The notes beneath the pieces are model-generated. The model ran no database searches, was not told the DNA's origin, and worked only from the letters and a program-made list of their open reading frames with translations. Below, one piece after another: positions 39,101 to 51,031 of a stretch of 64,000 nt of DNA; the first letter of the stretch is position 1, and every line of letters begins with the position of its first letter. Position numbers and translations under genes: made by a program. The stretch is from Pagrus major. Lineage: Eukaryota > Chordata > Actinopteri > Spariformes > Sparidae. The stretch covers positions 5,830,484 to 5,894,483 of the forward strand of contig NC_133218.1 of the NCBI RefSeq assembly GCF_040436345.1, written 5' to 3'.

Positions 39101-42100
39101 GGTCATTCTGTTTGGCTAATTAGTAAAAGGCCACTCCAAGTCTCTTAGCATGCAGACGCCTTCATCACAGGTTCAACACTGCGTCTGCTTGTGCTCAAAG
39201 CTTGAAGCAAATCAGGTGAAGAATTTGATAATAGTGAATTTCTACATATCCTCTTAAAATAATGACCAAGTTAGCTTATGATTGTTGCAGTAGTTTGGGC
39301 TTATTAGTGCAAGGAAATAGAGGATTATTTTCTACAAGTGAGAATGTCATTGTCAAAAACTACTGACAGCTATAATTTGGAGTTTTATGACTGTTGAGAG
39401 CAGATTTATTATATTATCATAGTTATAAGTAGAGAAAATATAACTTAAGCTGCCAGGACTTTGACTCATGCCGTCACTGAAGAGGAATTTTTTGTGAATG
39501 AGCAGTTCGCCCCGAAGCCCACAGCCTGACCACCAATTGTAGTGTTTGTACAGTCTGGTCGTTGACTCCCAAACAGTTTCTAATTTTGAGTCAATCAGAC
39601 GTCACAGGCCGGGCTGGTGTCGAGGTGCTGGAATGAGGTTAAACCTGTCCCATTTTTTATCCAGTATGATCCAGCCAGAGGTGGAAACACTCAGATCTTG
39701 TACTTAAGTCAAAGTATCAGAAGAAAAATCCAGCCCGGCCAGATATCACAGTTGAGGAGAGGTTTCATAGGGAACCAGTCTGTCAGTGGATGGTGTCATT
39801 TCTACAGCCATTACACTGTGCATTCAGTATTTACTGCAGAATGATGAGTGGAGCAAAAAAGTCATAGACAAGGCATAGACATAAATTAAATTCATACTTG
39901 AAATTAATTATATGATTGTAGTTGGTAAACAAGGTGAGGTTGCTTTACAAGAAATAATCAGTTGCTTCATTTCATCTGCAGGTAAACAAGAGCAAGAAAG
40001 CAATGAGGGAAGAAATAAGCAAGTCAGAATGATAGTTATTCTGGAGACCAAATTTCATTGATTGACAGTTAGAATGAATGTCACGTCAAAACATGTTAAA
40101 AATAATCCTAGAGAAAAACCCATAAGGCTATTTTTGGTGTTCCTCCAAGTAGGATCACCTGTTTCTTAGTGTTATTAGCTGCGCCGTGCCAGTGTTGTCA
40201 CAGACATACAGGCATTTGTTTCTAAGTTGTGAGCAATCCTCTTAGTGTTAATGGGAACAAGAATTAAACAGATCCATGTGGCATTACGTCAACCTGTCAT
40301 CTGTCTCAGTTCACATGTCTGAGAGAGCTTTCCAGAGTAGAGAGACAGGTAAAACAAAGCTGGACAAACACTACATTTCATTTATCATCATTCAGTGGAA
40401 TCACTTCAGTGTAATAAACATGTGAATTAATACTTACTCATGTTATCACTGTTTTGCCGTGGGTTTGGAGTGGATCTGCTCAGAGAAAGAAACAGTGAGT
40501 GCTGCTGCACTCTGCCTGATGTTACTGCAGTGAGGACTGTCTCAGTGTATATGTTGAGGGAAACATCATAAACATACATTAAGAGCCAGTCAAAACCAAC
40601 AATTTACAGACAGAAATACTGTTTTTGAACATGATCATAATGTATATATATAAAGACTATCATTACCAGGGGATCATGATACGGGTCCTCCTCCACTGCC
40701 GTTTTTTCTGTTTCATCAGCTAGTTTGTTACCTGGTGTGCCTCCAGGACTCAAGAATCCAGCTGTATGTAGAAATAGTATTGATAGTAAGGGCTGTCATG
40801 TTGTTTGATTGTCTTAACATCTGGTTTAGCATCAGTCTGAAAATATTTAGGTCATTTTTTAAGATAAACATATGCTGAAGTAAAACTTGCTGCTCTGCAT
40901 GTTTTTTTCCACTGCTCTAAATAAACCATCTGGACATGCTGTGCAAGTATGCCACCTTGTGGAGAGTAGGAAGCATCACACTATACTAATAGTGTGGAGA
41001 GAGGATACAGGAAGTGACTACAGACTTGTTTTGTTGCCATGGTTACTGTGGAGTAAAACAAGATCCTTAGTAGACGGAACAAAAACCTCAGATGTGACAT
41101 GTATTGACTAATTAGGGACCGAAAAATGAAAGGAAATGAAATAACCTCAGGTATGAGGAGGGATTCCTCTCCCAGGAGGGACTGACATTCAATAGATGTT
41201 GCATGTACAGATCAGACCAAGAAAATCACAGAATATTCAGATTGCAGTGACAAAATATCTGATACAAGTAGGAACATCTGTGAAGAAGAGGACAACTGAG
41301 CATACAAAGTCTTCTTTGTGACCTGGGAAAGTCTCACAAAGACCATCAGCACAAAGAGTGTCAAAAGATTATCACATTGTATACAGATTTTGACAACAAA
41401 AATACAGATATGTGTTGATCATTAAACATAAGTGAGCAACGATCCAATGATTTTAAGGGGTTGACGAGCTATGTGAGGCACTGACAGTCGAGAGAGAGTG
41501 AGACGTGAAAGGAGAGGAGAAATAAATAAGGTTTATTTTAAAGGGTCCAGTTTGTACATTTGATCTTTGGGGATAATCAGAGATCCATTTTGCTTATCTG
41601 GTTCCTACAATACACAGAGTTAGTTTGTGGGCTGATTGATGGTGACACAACATGGATATAACCTCATTAAATCTCCTGAGTGTGCATGAAATACAATTAT
41701 CAGTCGCTGCCTATCAACCCCTAACCTGCTGTGACCTTTAAACTGAGCGTCCTGTCTCGTCAGTGTTGCCTTCAGGAACATTTCTGTCATCATGTTGAAT
41801 TTAAGGGAAACTATACACTGAGGCTTTTGTGTCCCTGCACCTGCCTCAACCCCTGTCTGCTCTCTCTGAGATGTTTCTGGGCAGCAGGTGTGCACTACAT
41901 CTCTAACAATCATCCTTTTTTTGTATGATTGTGTTTTGAAGAATATTCCACTTGGTGACATTAGTTTGAAGAGTAGAGAAAAATAAAGTAAATTCTTGTC
42001 TTTTCCAGATGTGAATGATTGTGCCAACCAGCCCTGTAACAATGGAGGGATATGTCGAGATCTTGATGGAGATTACACCTGCCAGTGTCCCTCACCGTAT

Positions 42101-45100
42101 GTTGGAAAGCAGTGCCAGCTACGTATGTACACCAACTACCATTTCATTTAATTTCCTTGATTTTTATATCAAAGCAATTAAATTGGCAAAATGACAAACT
42201 ACTATCTGTGTGTTAAATCTAATGAATACTATAATAAAAAGTGGTGTAATATCCTGAGCAAGTATTTTACTGGTGGAAAATAAAGTGCCGAAACAAGTTT
42301 TTTACCACCACAGGTAAACATAACACTTTGGTTTTCAGTGGCCACTTAACAAGAAATTTGCTCTGTAATCAAGCGATTAAAAGTTTGGAGAGGTAAAAAT
42401 ATATTTAGCAACTCCAAAATAAATACAGGAGTTAATGTAATCACTTGTTTAAGGCTATATAATATTTAAATTTCTGTGTCCCAGGTTGCATTTCTCTGCT
42501 GGGGATGGAGGGAGGAGCGATCGTGGAGTCACAGATCTCAGCGTCCTCTGTACACTACGGCGTTCTGGGACTTCAGCGTTGGGGCCCTGAGTTGGCTCGA
42601 CTCAACAACCAGGGCATCGTCAACGCCTGGACGTCAGCAGCCCACGACAGGAACCCCTGGATCGAGGTGAGAGAAAGGACCACTTTAAAATAACGAGGCT
42701 GACCGGCGAGGGCTGTGATTAACACTTGACCTGTTAACAACAGATTAACATGCAGAAGAAGATGCGTCTGACAGGCATCATCACTCAGGGCGCCAGTCGA
42801 ATGGGCACAGCTGAGTACATCAAGGCCTTCAAGGTGGCGAGCAGCTTCGATGGAAACTCTTACACGACCTACAGAGTGGAGGGCCAACGTAGGGACAAGG
42901 TTAGACGACTTCACTTGAATTTAATTAGGGATTCATCAGTTGTGAAATTGTTGGCCGATACTGATGTTTAAAATAACAATGAGAGCTGATGCAGATACTG
43001 ATGTTTTTAGTTATTCTTTGTTTTAAATTCCCCTTTTTGTGCCAGGGAACCAAAGAAATCTTTATTATAAAAAATAACTGTTTTTAAAGTCATTTAGCCT
43101 TCATTACACTCTCTTTTCAAAGAGTGCACAAATTCAATCATACAAATTTATGAAACAACTTCTTTCACATAAAGGTTATATTAAAGGGGACTTCTGGTAT
43201 TTCTAGAATTTGGAATCGGTGCAGTAGATCGTCTTAGCTGGCAGCCGCGACACAGCTGTAATGGCTGCAATGTAAACCTTTGGGGCAACTGCAACTGTCA
43301 AAGTTACCTCCACTTTGACGGTTGATTTAGTCACTGACAAGCTGAGGTTGTTGGATCTCATTATTTATCAAAAAGGTCTCTCTGTAGGAATCGTTGCCAT
43401 AATGTTGTCAGACACTGGGAATAACAACCTCAGCCTGTCAGTGACAAAAACAAGCACTTTCGATCGACTTTTGACTGTCACATTGGTATTGATAGGCATT
43501 TCTTGTAATGACCTTGTCATGCTGGAGCAGATAAACTGGACCCAAATGCACGTTACGGCAGGCAGGAATATCAGTGGATTAGGAATTTTTTTTGCAGGAA
43601 TACGGCAGGATCAGGGAAACACAACCAATGCCTCAACAAAGGCTGAATTTTAAAACTGGACTTAAATTCAAACTAACTAACGGAGGAGATGAGGTGCAGG
43701 TGGGGAGAGGCAGAGAAACACAGGTTAGGGTAATGAGTGGAAAAACACTAGGAACAGGGCTGGGCTAACAGAGGAGATGCAGTGCAGGTGTGGAGGGAAA
43801 GCAGACTGGGGAGGAGCAGAAGAAAACAGAAGGGTCACAGAGCAAAGACACAACAAAAACCCAGAAAACACATAAAACACAAAGATAACACAGATATAGA
43901 ACAATGACAGGATATTTTACAGTTTAACACTAACCTTTATTGTCCAAAATAAAACCGTAAAAATCACTAGTAATTAAGTCTTTATAAATTACCCCATTTT
44001 TCTTTTTTTTTAAACAGAGCATAATGCACACACTACATTAAATAAAGGTTTAGTGCTCACAGTTCCAGCTGTTTTTGCATAATCTTAAACAGCAGATTCC
44101 ACAGAAAGCATCCCTTCTTCAGCTTACTTGTCTTAACCCATCATGTCTCTGTGCTGCAGGTTTTCATGGGCAACACAGATAACGACAGCACAAAGACGAA
44201 CCTCTTTGACCCTCCCATCGTCGCCCAGTACATCCGAATCATCCCTGTGATTTGCCGCAGGGCCTGCACGCTGCGCATGGAGCTGGTGGGCTGTGAACTC
44301 AATGGTAAAACACACAGAAAACATGCAGCACGTCAAGTTCAGGGACTTGGCAGATAATAATGCTGGCTGGAAAAGCACATTTGATATGGAGTTGTAGCCT
44401 CTGTGAACTTTCCCCTGAAGACTGGCTTTCCCTCTGTCCCTTGTTTTACTGTGTTTGTTTCTTGCTGTGGTTGCCCTGACGAGCACAATGACAGTCAAAG
44501 TGTTTATTGAAACTACATAACATGGCCTCAATCCAGCCGTGGTTAGATGGAAAATGTATAGTATAAACAGGATTCTGTGGGTAGACCTCACTATGTAACA
44601 ATAAAACAGCAATCCAAGGCAAACACAGAGACAGAAATACACATTCGTGGTTTTCCTCAGCGTCATCCTTTTGTCCTTTGTCTTCTTTGAATATAACACT
44701 TAAGACATCAACAGAGAAACATGGTGAATGTATACACACTGCATCTGTAGCTCTATGCACCTTATTGCATGCTTTCTTCTACTCTGTGCACCTTTTTCTG
44801 TTCCTCTTGGTCATTGGTGGGTGTAAAATGATTTCAATCAGTCACTTTCCTCTGAATTATAGAAATTTTCTTGGAATTGGTGAGGTTAATTTGTCTTTTC
44901 TTTGGGTGTCTTCATTTTCTCTCCTCTCTTCCTCTTCCTGTCGCTTTGGCGTCCCCTCCCTCCGTCCTTCCGTCTACTTTCAATTCACAGTTTATTCAAA
45001 CGCGGCAGGTTGCTCAGAGCCTCTGGGGATGAAGTCTCGCCTCGTCTCAGACGGCCAGCTCTCGGCCTCCAGCTCTTTCCGCACGTGGGGCATCGACACT

Positions 45101-47010
45101 TTCACCTGGCACCCTCAGTTTGCCCGACTGGACAAGCAGGGGAAGACAAACGCCTGGTCTCCTGCACACAGCAACCGCTCAGAGTGGATCCAGGTGAGAG
45201 AAACCTCAAAGTGTCATTAATGGTAAAAAAAAGAAAAAATGTGTTGAATGTGCAGATGTTGCAGAGTATAACTGTTTTGTCTTTGTTTGTTCTCCAGGTC
45301 GATCTAGAGAAGACAAAGCGCCTCACAGGCATCATCACTCAGGGGGCCAAAGACTTCGGGGTGGTGCAGTTTGTGTCGGTGTTTAAAGTCGCCTACAGTA
45401 ACGATGGAGAGTCGTGGAGTATCGTGAAGGAGGAGAGCACCGGCGATGATAAGGTCAGACATATGTGATCACCTAGAACAGTACACTGCATATGTAGGTC
45501 TTAGTGAATTAGCCCCATTTCAACAGGTGAAAATGCACTTGTCAGTTTGAGATTTTGGTTATTAAAAAAATAAAATAATAACATGTCTTCTTTCAGACGA
45601 GTGGAAAGGATATTTCTAAAAACACATTTAGGTGTTTATTAACTCATGCAAATGTGTGCATATTTAATGAGATCACCTCATTTGCATATTCATATAAACA
45701 TCAAACATCAACAAACTCAATTGTCTTAATAAAGTAATCAACTGGGGACATTTCATGGTGATATCTGTTAGTTAAACGTTTACCCTATTTACCATTTTTG
45801 TTCAAAAATGTATGGAATTTGGCAAAACATATCTTTAAAGGCAGTTTTCTCAAAACAAGTTTCAGAAAGATTTACTTACACCAAAGTCTCCAGTATTGTT
45901 CTTATCTATTTTCTGAAGGTTTTTACAGAGGGGTTTGTTCATATATCATTCATAGCCAGATTTTATATAACACTTTATTCCTAAAAACATATATTTCTGA
46001 TTTATGGAGTGATGAAAAGAAAATATCCAAAATTTTAGTTTTTTAAATTTTATTTCTTATTTTGTTTTATTTGTACACACGTACGATGACATGACTATGA
46101 CAATATATACATGTACAAGAAATACATTTAAACACTTCATGAATTAAATGTGATGACAGTTTTCCTATTCTAATTCCAATATGTCAACAAAATAAAAAAC
46201 AAGAAATTTGAGCCGGGCTTTATCCATTGTTCAGATTTCTGTTTTGGAAATGTTTGCAAATTAGTGCATTTCCAACTAGAGAATACCTCATTTGCATATT
46301 TAAATATAAAATATCAGAAAACTGTTCGCCTGTAGTGTCTCTTGGCCCAGTTCTTATGATTTATTACCACTTTTCTGAAGTTTTTTGCACGATCGTCAGT
46401 CTTTCAGCCCACAGAAGTCCAAAAAGTCACACAAATTGTCAGCTTCTGTTTCTGTTTCTCTCTTTCCCTTTATGATGAGATATTTGGGGTTCTTCCTGGA
46501 GGAATGTAAAGCCTGTTCTCCTCATCGTAGCCTCTTTCTCTGAGATAATCCAATAAAACTGTATAAGAAGCTTTGATGTTTTTACTGAGCACAGAGCTAA
46601 CAGGCTCGTGGGATGTTAATGATGCTGCCTGAAGCTGTTGTCTAAACATCTGGTTGGGGCTGAGACTTTTTAGACTGTAAGAAGTCCACACAATTCAGAT
46701 TGATGACAGATGGTCAATAAGACATTTGTTGTTTTGGTATCATGAAATTGTTCATCTTGTTTAGGCCTAAGTTATTTTTGCCTTCCTTCCTCCTTATCAT
46801 CGGTTTTTTAAAGAGTGGTCACTCTTTAAAACGAACATGCTAAACTGTAAACTTGTTTCTCTGCAGCTTTTCCAAGGTAACATCGACAACAACTCCCATA
46901 AGAAGAATCTGTTCGAGCCTCCGTTCTACGCCCGGTACGTCCGAGTCGTCCCCTGGGAGTGGCACGAGCGCATCACTCTACGCATGGAGCTGCTGGGCTG
47001 CGATGACTAG
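33076..47010 (+). CDS. mfge8: Milk fat globule EGF-factor 8-type secreted protein (three EGF, two discoidin domains), complete
   Basis: Join 33076-33151, 37299-37424, 38490-38621, 42009-42122, 42485-42666, 42744-42899, 44160-44304, 44991-45193, 45298-45453, 46867-47010: 477 aa. Family role: a secreted bridge between phosphatidylserine on dying cells or vesicles (C domains) and integrins (RGD). Seen: signal peptide 1-25; EGF1 about 29-65; EGF2 about 70-110 with R-G-D at 89-91; EGF3 about 116-148, with VNDC and the C-x-D-x4-Y-x-C-x-C hydroxylation pattern of calcium-binding EGFs; C1 151-307 and C2 318-475, each closed by a terminal Cys pair. EGF-per-exon layout. The symbol rests on synteny (abhd2, hapln3). 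Domain number and several stretches ([19 protein letters not shown]) look like the paralogue EDIL3. Confidence 0.93.
34430..34690 (+). repeat. LINE 3' end with TTATC-type tail
   Basis: TTCCTTTGGGATTAATGAAG followed by a degenerate TTATCTGATCTTGTCTTATC tail, the usual 3' terminus of fish L2/Rex-like LINEs. No coding part left here. Confidence 0.65.
35762..36390. mobile_element. Long palindromic MITE, complete copy
   Basis: Both arms present: ATGGAAAGTCAGGTGAAGTT and AACATTTCTGGAGCTTCACA on the left, GTGAAGCTCCAGAAATGTTT and GGTGAACTTTTCCTTTAA on the right, turning around near 36085. Lies in mfge8 intron 1. Confidence 0.85.
37299..37424 (+). CDS. mfge8: mfge8 exon 2, EGF1
   Basis: Acceptor atttcctcag, donor gtacag. 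[15 protein letters not shown] ... [14 protein letters not shown]: six-cysteine EGF pattern in a single phase 1-1 exon. Confidence 0.94.
37640..38120 (+). pseudogene. Decayed LINE reverse-transcriptase C-terminus in mfge8 intron 2
   Basis: Conceptual + strand reading gives [50 protein letters not shown] and [17 protein letters not shown] with several in-frame stops. These match the conserved end of non-LTR retrotransposon ORF2 (L2/Rex type). Inactive. Confidence 0.75.
38191..38456. mobile_element. Truncated palindromic MITE next to the mfge8 EGF2 exon
   Basis: TTAAAGGAGCAGTTCACCCA start, CCTCATGCTGATGGAAAGTC, GATGGGGACTTGTTTCAAAA, GATCCCAAATTGGTTTGAAA, then a collapsed right arm ending about 38456 (ATCCTTTAAGC). 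It stops about 35 bp before the exon 3 boundary. Confidence 0.8.
38490..38621 (+). CDS. mfge8: mfge8 exon 3, EGF2 with RGD
   Basis: Acceptor ttctctcag, donor gtaggt. [12 protein letters not shown] ... [19 protein letters not shown]; the RGD sits on the hairpin loop as in mammalian MFGE8 and EDIL3. Confidence 0.95.
42009..42122 (+). CDS. mfge8: mfge8 exon 4, EGF3 (calcium-binding type)
   Basis: Acceptor cttttccag, donor gtatgt. [24 protein letters not shown] then [11 protein letters not shown]. Confidence 0.95.
42485..42666 (+). CDS. mfge8: mfge8 exon 5, C1 domain first part
   Basis: Acceptor tgtgtcccag, donor gtgaga. [20 protein letters not shown] ... [14 protein letters not shown] ... NPWIE. 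Confidence 0.95.
42744..42899 (+). CDS. mfge8: mfge8 exon 6, C1 domain middle
   Basis: Acceptor taacaacag, donor gttaga. [20 protein letters not shown] ... [13 protein letters not shown]. Confidence 0.95.
42951..43175. repeat. Interspersed repeat, empty-site copy
   Basis: GCCGATACTGATGTTTAAAA, CCTTTTTGTGCCAGGGAACC, TTATTATAAAAAATAACTG; same family as 25130-25560 but without the internal MITE. In mfge8 intron 6. Confidence 0.6.
44160..44304 (+). CDS. mfge8: mfge8 exon 7, C1 domain end
   Basis: Acceptor tgtgctgcag, donor gtaaaa. VFMGNTDND ... [31 protein letters not shown]. Confidence 0.95.
44991..45193 (+). CDS. mfge8: mfge8 exon 8, C2 domain first part
   Basis: Acceptor caattcacag, donor gtgaga. 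[17 protein letters not shown] ... [20 protein letters not shown] ... SEWIQ. Confidence 0.94.
45298..45453 (+). CDS. mfge8: mfge8 exon 9, C2 domain middle
   Basis: Acceptor gttctccag, donor gtcaga. [20 protein letters not shown] ... [13 protein letters not shown]; the same 156-nt size and phase as exon 6, fitting the C1/C2 duplication. Confidence 0.95.
46470..46680 (-). other. Antisense ORF in the last mfge8 intron, unidentified
   Basis: Minus-strand reading of about 69 codons ([20 protein letters not shown] ... [20 protein letters not shown] ... TPNISS, TAA) preceded by an acceptor-like cttcttacag and followed about 105 nt later by an antisense AATAAA (46359-46364). The composition looks protein-like, but I do not recognise the family. 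It may be a transposon or retro-fragment. Confidence 0.3.
46867..47010 (+). CDS. mfge8: mfge8 last exon, C2 domain end
   Basis: Acceptor ttctctgcag. [20 protein letters not shown] ... [16 protein letters not shown] at 47008-47010. Confidence 0.95.
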   Translation, partial: LFQGNIDNNSHKKNLFEPPFYARYVRVVPWEWHERITLRMELLGCDD

Positions 47011-48785
47011 AAACTCATCAATCACCATCTAACAGTGCTCCATCCTCATCCAGTGGCTCCATCTCCTCCAATCGCAGCAGAGGAATGGATCTTCTACAGA
47101 ACCGTCTGTTCTGTGCACCATTTGTTTCTCTGGATAAAGATCCTGTTGGCTGCTGGGACTTTAACACTTGTAGCACTTTTTGAATATAGAGACTTTTTTA
47201 TGTTCATGTTAATAGAATTGTTTGACATCGCTCACAAACTAAGAAACACCCATGATTTGGACTGTAACAGTTTTAGATATAAACAAAATTAGCAGAAATT
47301 TGCTTTTAATCTAAATTATTTACTCCTCCTTGATTTCCAGGTTCTCTTAAAATCAAAAATACACATTTTTCCTCTTACCTGTTATCCCTCTAGATTGTTT
47401 TGGTGTGAGGTGCTGGGTTTTGAAGATATCAACACATCCTCATACCTAAACAACCGAGAGGGTCGATTGTCATGGCTCCCACACTGTAAAATCTAACAAA
47501 GTAACTTTATTTTTTTTTAAAAATTGAGGAAACCGATTGCCTCAAAACTACCAAGCAAACTAGACTAGTAATTTTTAAATTGTTTTTTTGGCTCGTAAAT
47601 GTTAACATGTAATACTTTACTCTAATAGTCTACTTTACTTGGTAATTCTGAGGTTATCGGTTTCCTGACTGTTCAAAGTAAAGTCGACTTTTAAAATATA
47701 CAGTACTAAACAACTCTTATTACTGTTTCCAAAACAACATGGCTGTTGCAGCGTAACAGTTGCAGTTTCATTAGGTTTTGGCAAGAATACCACTTGGTTA
47801 GTTTTAGGAAGAAATATCATGTTTCGGGTTCAAATCACTACGCTGTATATTTTAAAAGTTGACTTTACTTTAAAAAGTCAGGAAACTGATTACTTCGGAA
47901 TTACAGAATAAAGTAGACTGATCTAAAAAGTTTGATAAGGATGCAATTAATGTTTAAACAAGCTTCTCAATCATGAGCAGATGCACGCTTCCTCCTGCAC
48001 GGTGATACAGAGAGAAAATAGTTCCTGCATGAAACTGAGTAACCTTGAGTAACCTGGTTATGATTTCTGGAAAGAGACATTGCTGATGAAGTTTTCAAAT
48101 GTATCTTTTGGCCCTATGAGCACCACAAGATGAGGTGAGGTCATCTAGTTCTATTATATTCAAGAGAAGGTAGACATCTTTAAAACCCTGCAACTCACAC
48201 AGAAAAAACAATCTACATGGATAAACAGCACTACAGGTACCACAAGAGGAAGAGATGTCATTTTGATTTTAAAGGGTTAACTGTCCCTTTAAGTCTGGAC
48301 TTGATAACAGTGCTCTCCACCTCCTCCAGTTTTACTTCAAGCTAAATTGCCAGTTTTCAAACTTTTTCTTTCATTCCTTTGCACTTACACATCAATTTAC
48401 AACCTTGCTGTTTCTTGTAGTCTTGTAGTCTGCAGAGGATAAACATCCAACCTCACTATCATCCAACTGCTGTTTAGTTACTCAAGCACAAACATGAAGG
48501 CCTGTGCAAAGAATATTTTGGCATTTCCAACTGTCCTGGAAGAGATAACATATCCAAGAGCAGAAAATTAAAACTGCAGCACACAGCTCTGTCGATCAAA
48601 ACATGGAATGAAAAACTGAAAGGCTTTTTAAAAGTTTTAATGTTTTTTTTTTTAGCACAACATATTATAGCAGATTTTTCCGCTTCAGTCTTACATATAA
48701 CTTCATTGTAATTTAATTCTTTTTACAACAAATGTGAAATATATAGAAATATGTGTAGAAAATAAACATTGTTTTACATTTTTTT
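47011..48785 (+). other. mfge8: mfge8 3' UTR
   Basis: AATAAA at 48761-48766 followed by a T-rich tract. An earlier AATAAA near 47908 could give a short form. It includes a MITE fragment at 48166-48293. End inferred. Confidence 0.5.
48166..48293. mobile_element. Damaged copy of the 'AGGGACAGTTCACCCCC' MITE
   Basis: GTAGACATCTTTAAAACCC, CAACTCACACAGAAAAAACA, AACAGCACTACAGGTACC and the right end TAACTGTCCCTTTA parallel 25307-25454; the left terminus is lost. Confidence 0.7.
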
Positions 48786-49071
48786 ATTCATTGTTGGTCT
48801 TGAAACTGAGATCATTTATTAAATGTTAAAATACATCTTTGTGTGTGTTTCTTTTCAATCAGGAGACACAAAAAAAAGTCTTTGTCGTGCTTCATAAATG
48901 TATGTCACCAGTTATGTAACAGTTTATTCCCCATCGCTGGTCATACAGTCCCATCGGTCAGACAATGTCCATGTCAGGGTGTTGGTGGCTGATTTCTGCA
49001 TGAACAGACTGATCAGTGAGGCCACATACAGGGGAGTTAAAGGGGGCAGCATGAGGGAGAGGCACATGCTT

Positions 49072-49190
49072 GGGGCGGCTGTGGCTCAGGAGGTAGAGTG
49101 GGTCATAGAGTAATTGGAAGGTCATTGGTTCGATTCCCTGGCTGCACATTGAGGTATCCATGAGCAACATACTGAAGCTCAAATTGCAAA
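49072..49190 (+). mobile_element. tRNA-derived SINE
   Basis: GGGGCGGCTGTGGCTCAGGA holds an A-box (TGGCTCAGGAGG) and GGTTCGATTCC is a B-box, about 50 bp apart. It is followed by a non-tRNA body (CATTGAGGTATCCATGAGCAA). This is the head of a widespread fish SINE. Confidence 0.85.
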
Positions 49191-49420
49191 AGTACAGTGT
49201 TGTTTCATATGAAGGAACTTGAGCATTATTTAATAGGCTTTAAAGGCCATTGTAAGATATCATAAGATGATTAACGTGTGTTTATTTCCATTAAGTTATT
49301 TAGATTTCTTTAGGCGTATAATAACAATAATAGTAGCAAGAAGACACACAAATGAATAGTGAGAAAGAAGACGTTCATAAGAATGTAAGAATAGAGGCGT
49401 TATGAGCTTTAAATTGTTTA

Positions 49421-49680
49421 AAGGGGCACTGTGTAGTTTTGGAGAAGAAATTCAAACTCAGAAATTTAATATTTACAATATTAATGAGGTAATGACACAA
49501 ACTCAGCATGTATTTTTTCCATAACTGAATAAACAAGCTGTTCTCAGAGGAAAATAAGGTCCCCAGCACACTGTTTGAAGCTAGAAAGGTGGCAGGGTCC
49601 GCCACACATAAACAAAGTATGAAACTGTGTTGCCCTTTAAAGTCAGTTTGTTTATTCAGTTTGTTCAGTCGCAAGTTTGT
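49421..49680 (+). repeat. Interspersed repeat, copy 1 ('GGGGCACTGTGTAGTTTTGG')
   Basis: AAAGGGGCACTGTGTAGTTT, ATTAATGAGGTAATGACAC, GAGGAAAATAAGGTCCCCAG and GGTGGCAGGGTCCGCCACA match 63723-64000 in the same order and orientation. Confidence 0.85.
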
Positions 49681-51031
49681 CTATTTAGATTGCTGAGGCA
49701 CAAAAAATAAGTCAATTAAGAGCTTTATCCACTGCTTTAAATGTAATAGCATTAAAACACAGTTATTGAGTTTAACTAACTTCTCTATAATGAAATTCCA
49801 TTTTTCTGTAAGCTGTTCCTTTAATGCATATATGTGTTGTTTTGGTCCTCTTCCCACCAACATAAAGCACTGAATAACATTTTTCTTATTACAGTAATAT
49901 GAAACATAACAAACGCATCCTGTCATGCAGCTGTTTAAAGATGAATATGTTGGGTGAAAACCTCCAACAGTCAAAAAGCAGATGTTTGTTGCAGAGCGTC
50001 CCCACACAGACTCCAGCCAGCAGCTGTGTTTTCCTGGAAGCACTGTGATCTTTTATAGGACACCTTGCTATGTTGTGGAAAACATGCACATCCACGTACA
50101 GTATAGACGTACACAGCGAGGACAGATGTGTGAGAGATGCTCCGTCCTCCACCACAATCATTTCATAGATGAAAGCTGTTGCCAGGGGCCAAACATACCA
50201 GGACTGTGAGCGGAGCAGGACCATGAGTGTCTAACAGGGAGTAATTACTGTTGTAAACAGCAGGCTGAAAGACAGGTGTTGTATCATAGTTGTCTTAAAT
50301 CCAGCTCCATTATAGCAGGTAAAGCACATCCTGACAGCTTGGAGTATTACTGTCAGATACTGTTCCCCCTCTGTTCGATATGAAAGCAGGCTCACACACC
50401 TTTTAAATTCATACTGCTGACTTCTTTCCCCACAATAGATAAGTCCTGTGATTTTCAGGCTGATATCATTACATTTGACCATTTACAACAGGGGGAACGT
50501 CACCTATACTGTCATTGTGTGCTCTGTAGCGCTCGTTGTGAAGTGGCTTGCAGGTCGCAGACCCCGGCATCTCCGTGTGGAATGGTAGCCTAGTGTTCAA
50601 GCCACGTCAACATTAATATACATATACATGACTTGGATCGATGAGCAGGGTGATCGGAATGTTTTTCCTGGTCAGCGGACAGGGCCGAGGACTCCTCTCG
50701 AGACGGGATTCTCAAACCACACCTCCAGCACATCTGGGACCCTCGCCAGTAAAAATGAACACCAGTTACACCGTCACACCGGCTGTCCAGCATGGAGGAG
50801 ACTCACAGCATCTTTGTGTGGTTCAAACAGTTTGTGCAAGAAATCAGAACAGCACCCCCTCCTGAAACTTCCTTCATGCTAGCTTTAAACAGTAATGTGC
50901 TACAAAAAGAGGTCAGTTTTTATTAAACACTTTTATTGTTACATTATAGATTATAAGACTTTTTAGGCACTTATGAGAGACTTGTTAACAGTTTCTAAAC
51001 TGTTTCACGACCCTTTCGAGTTTCTTATAAT

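Noticed and set aside
44133-44699. 188-aa minus ORF across mfge8 exon 7
   Set aside because: Antisense of a real exon and intron sequence, with no family motif.
49072-49145. tRNA gene candidate with A and B boxes
   Set aside because: No cloverleaf anticodon arm can be made and a SINE body follows; it is a SINE head.
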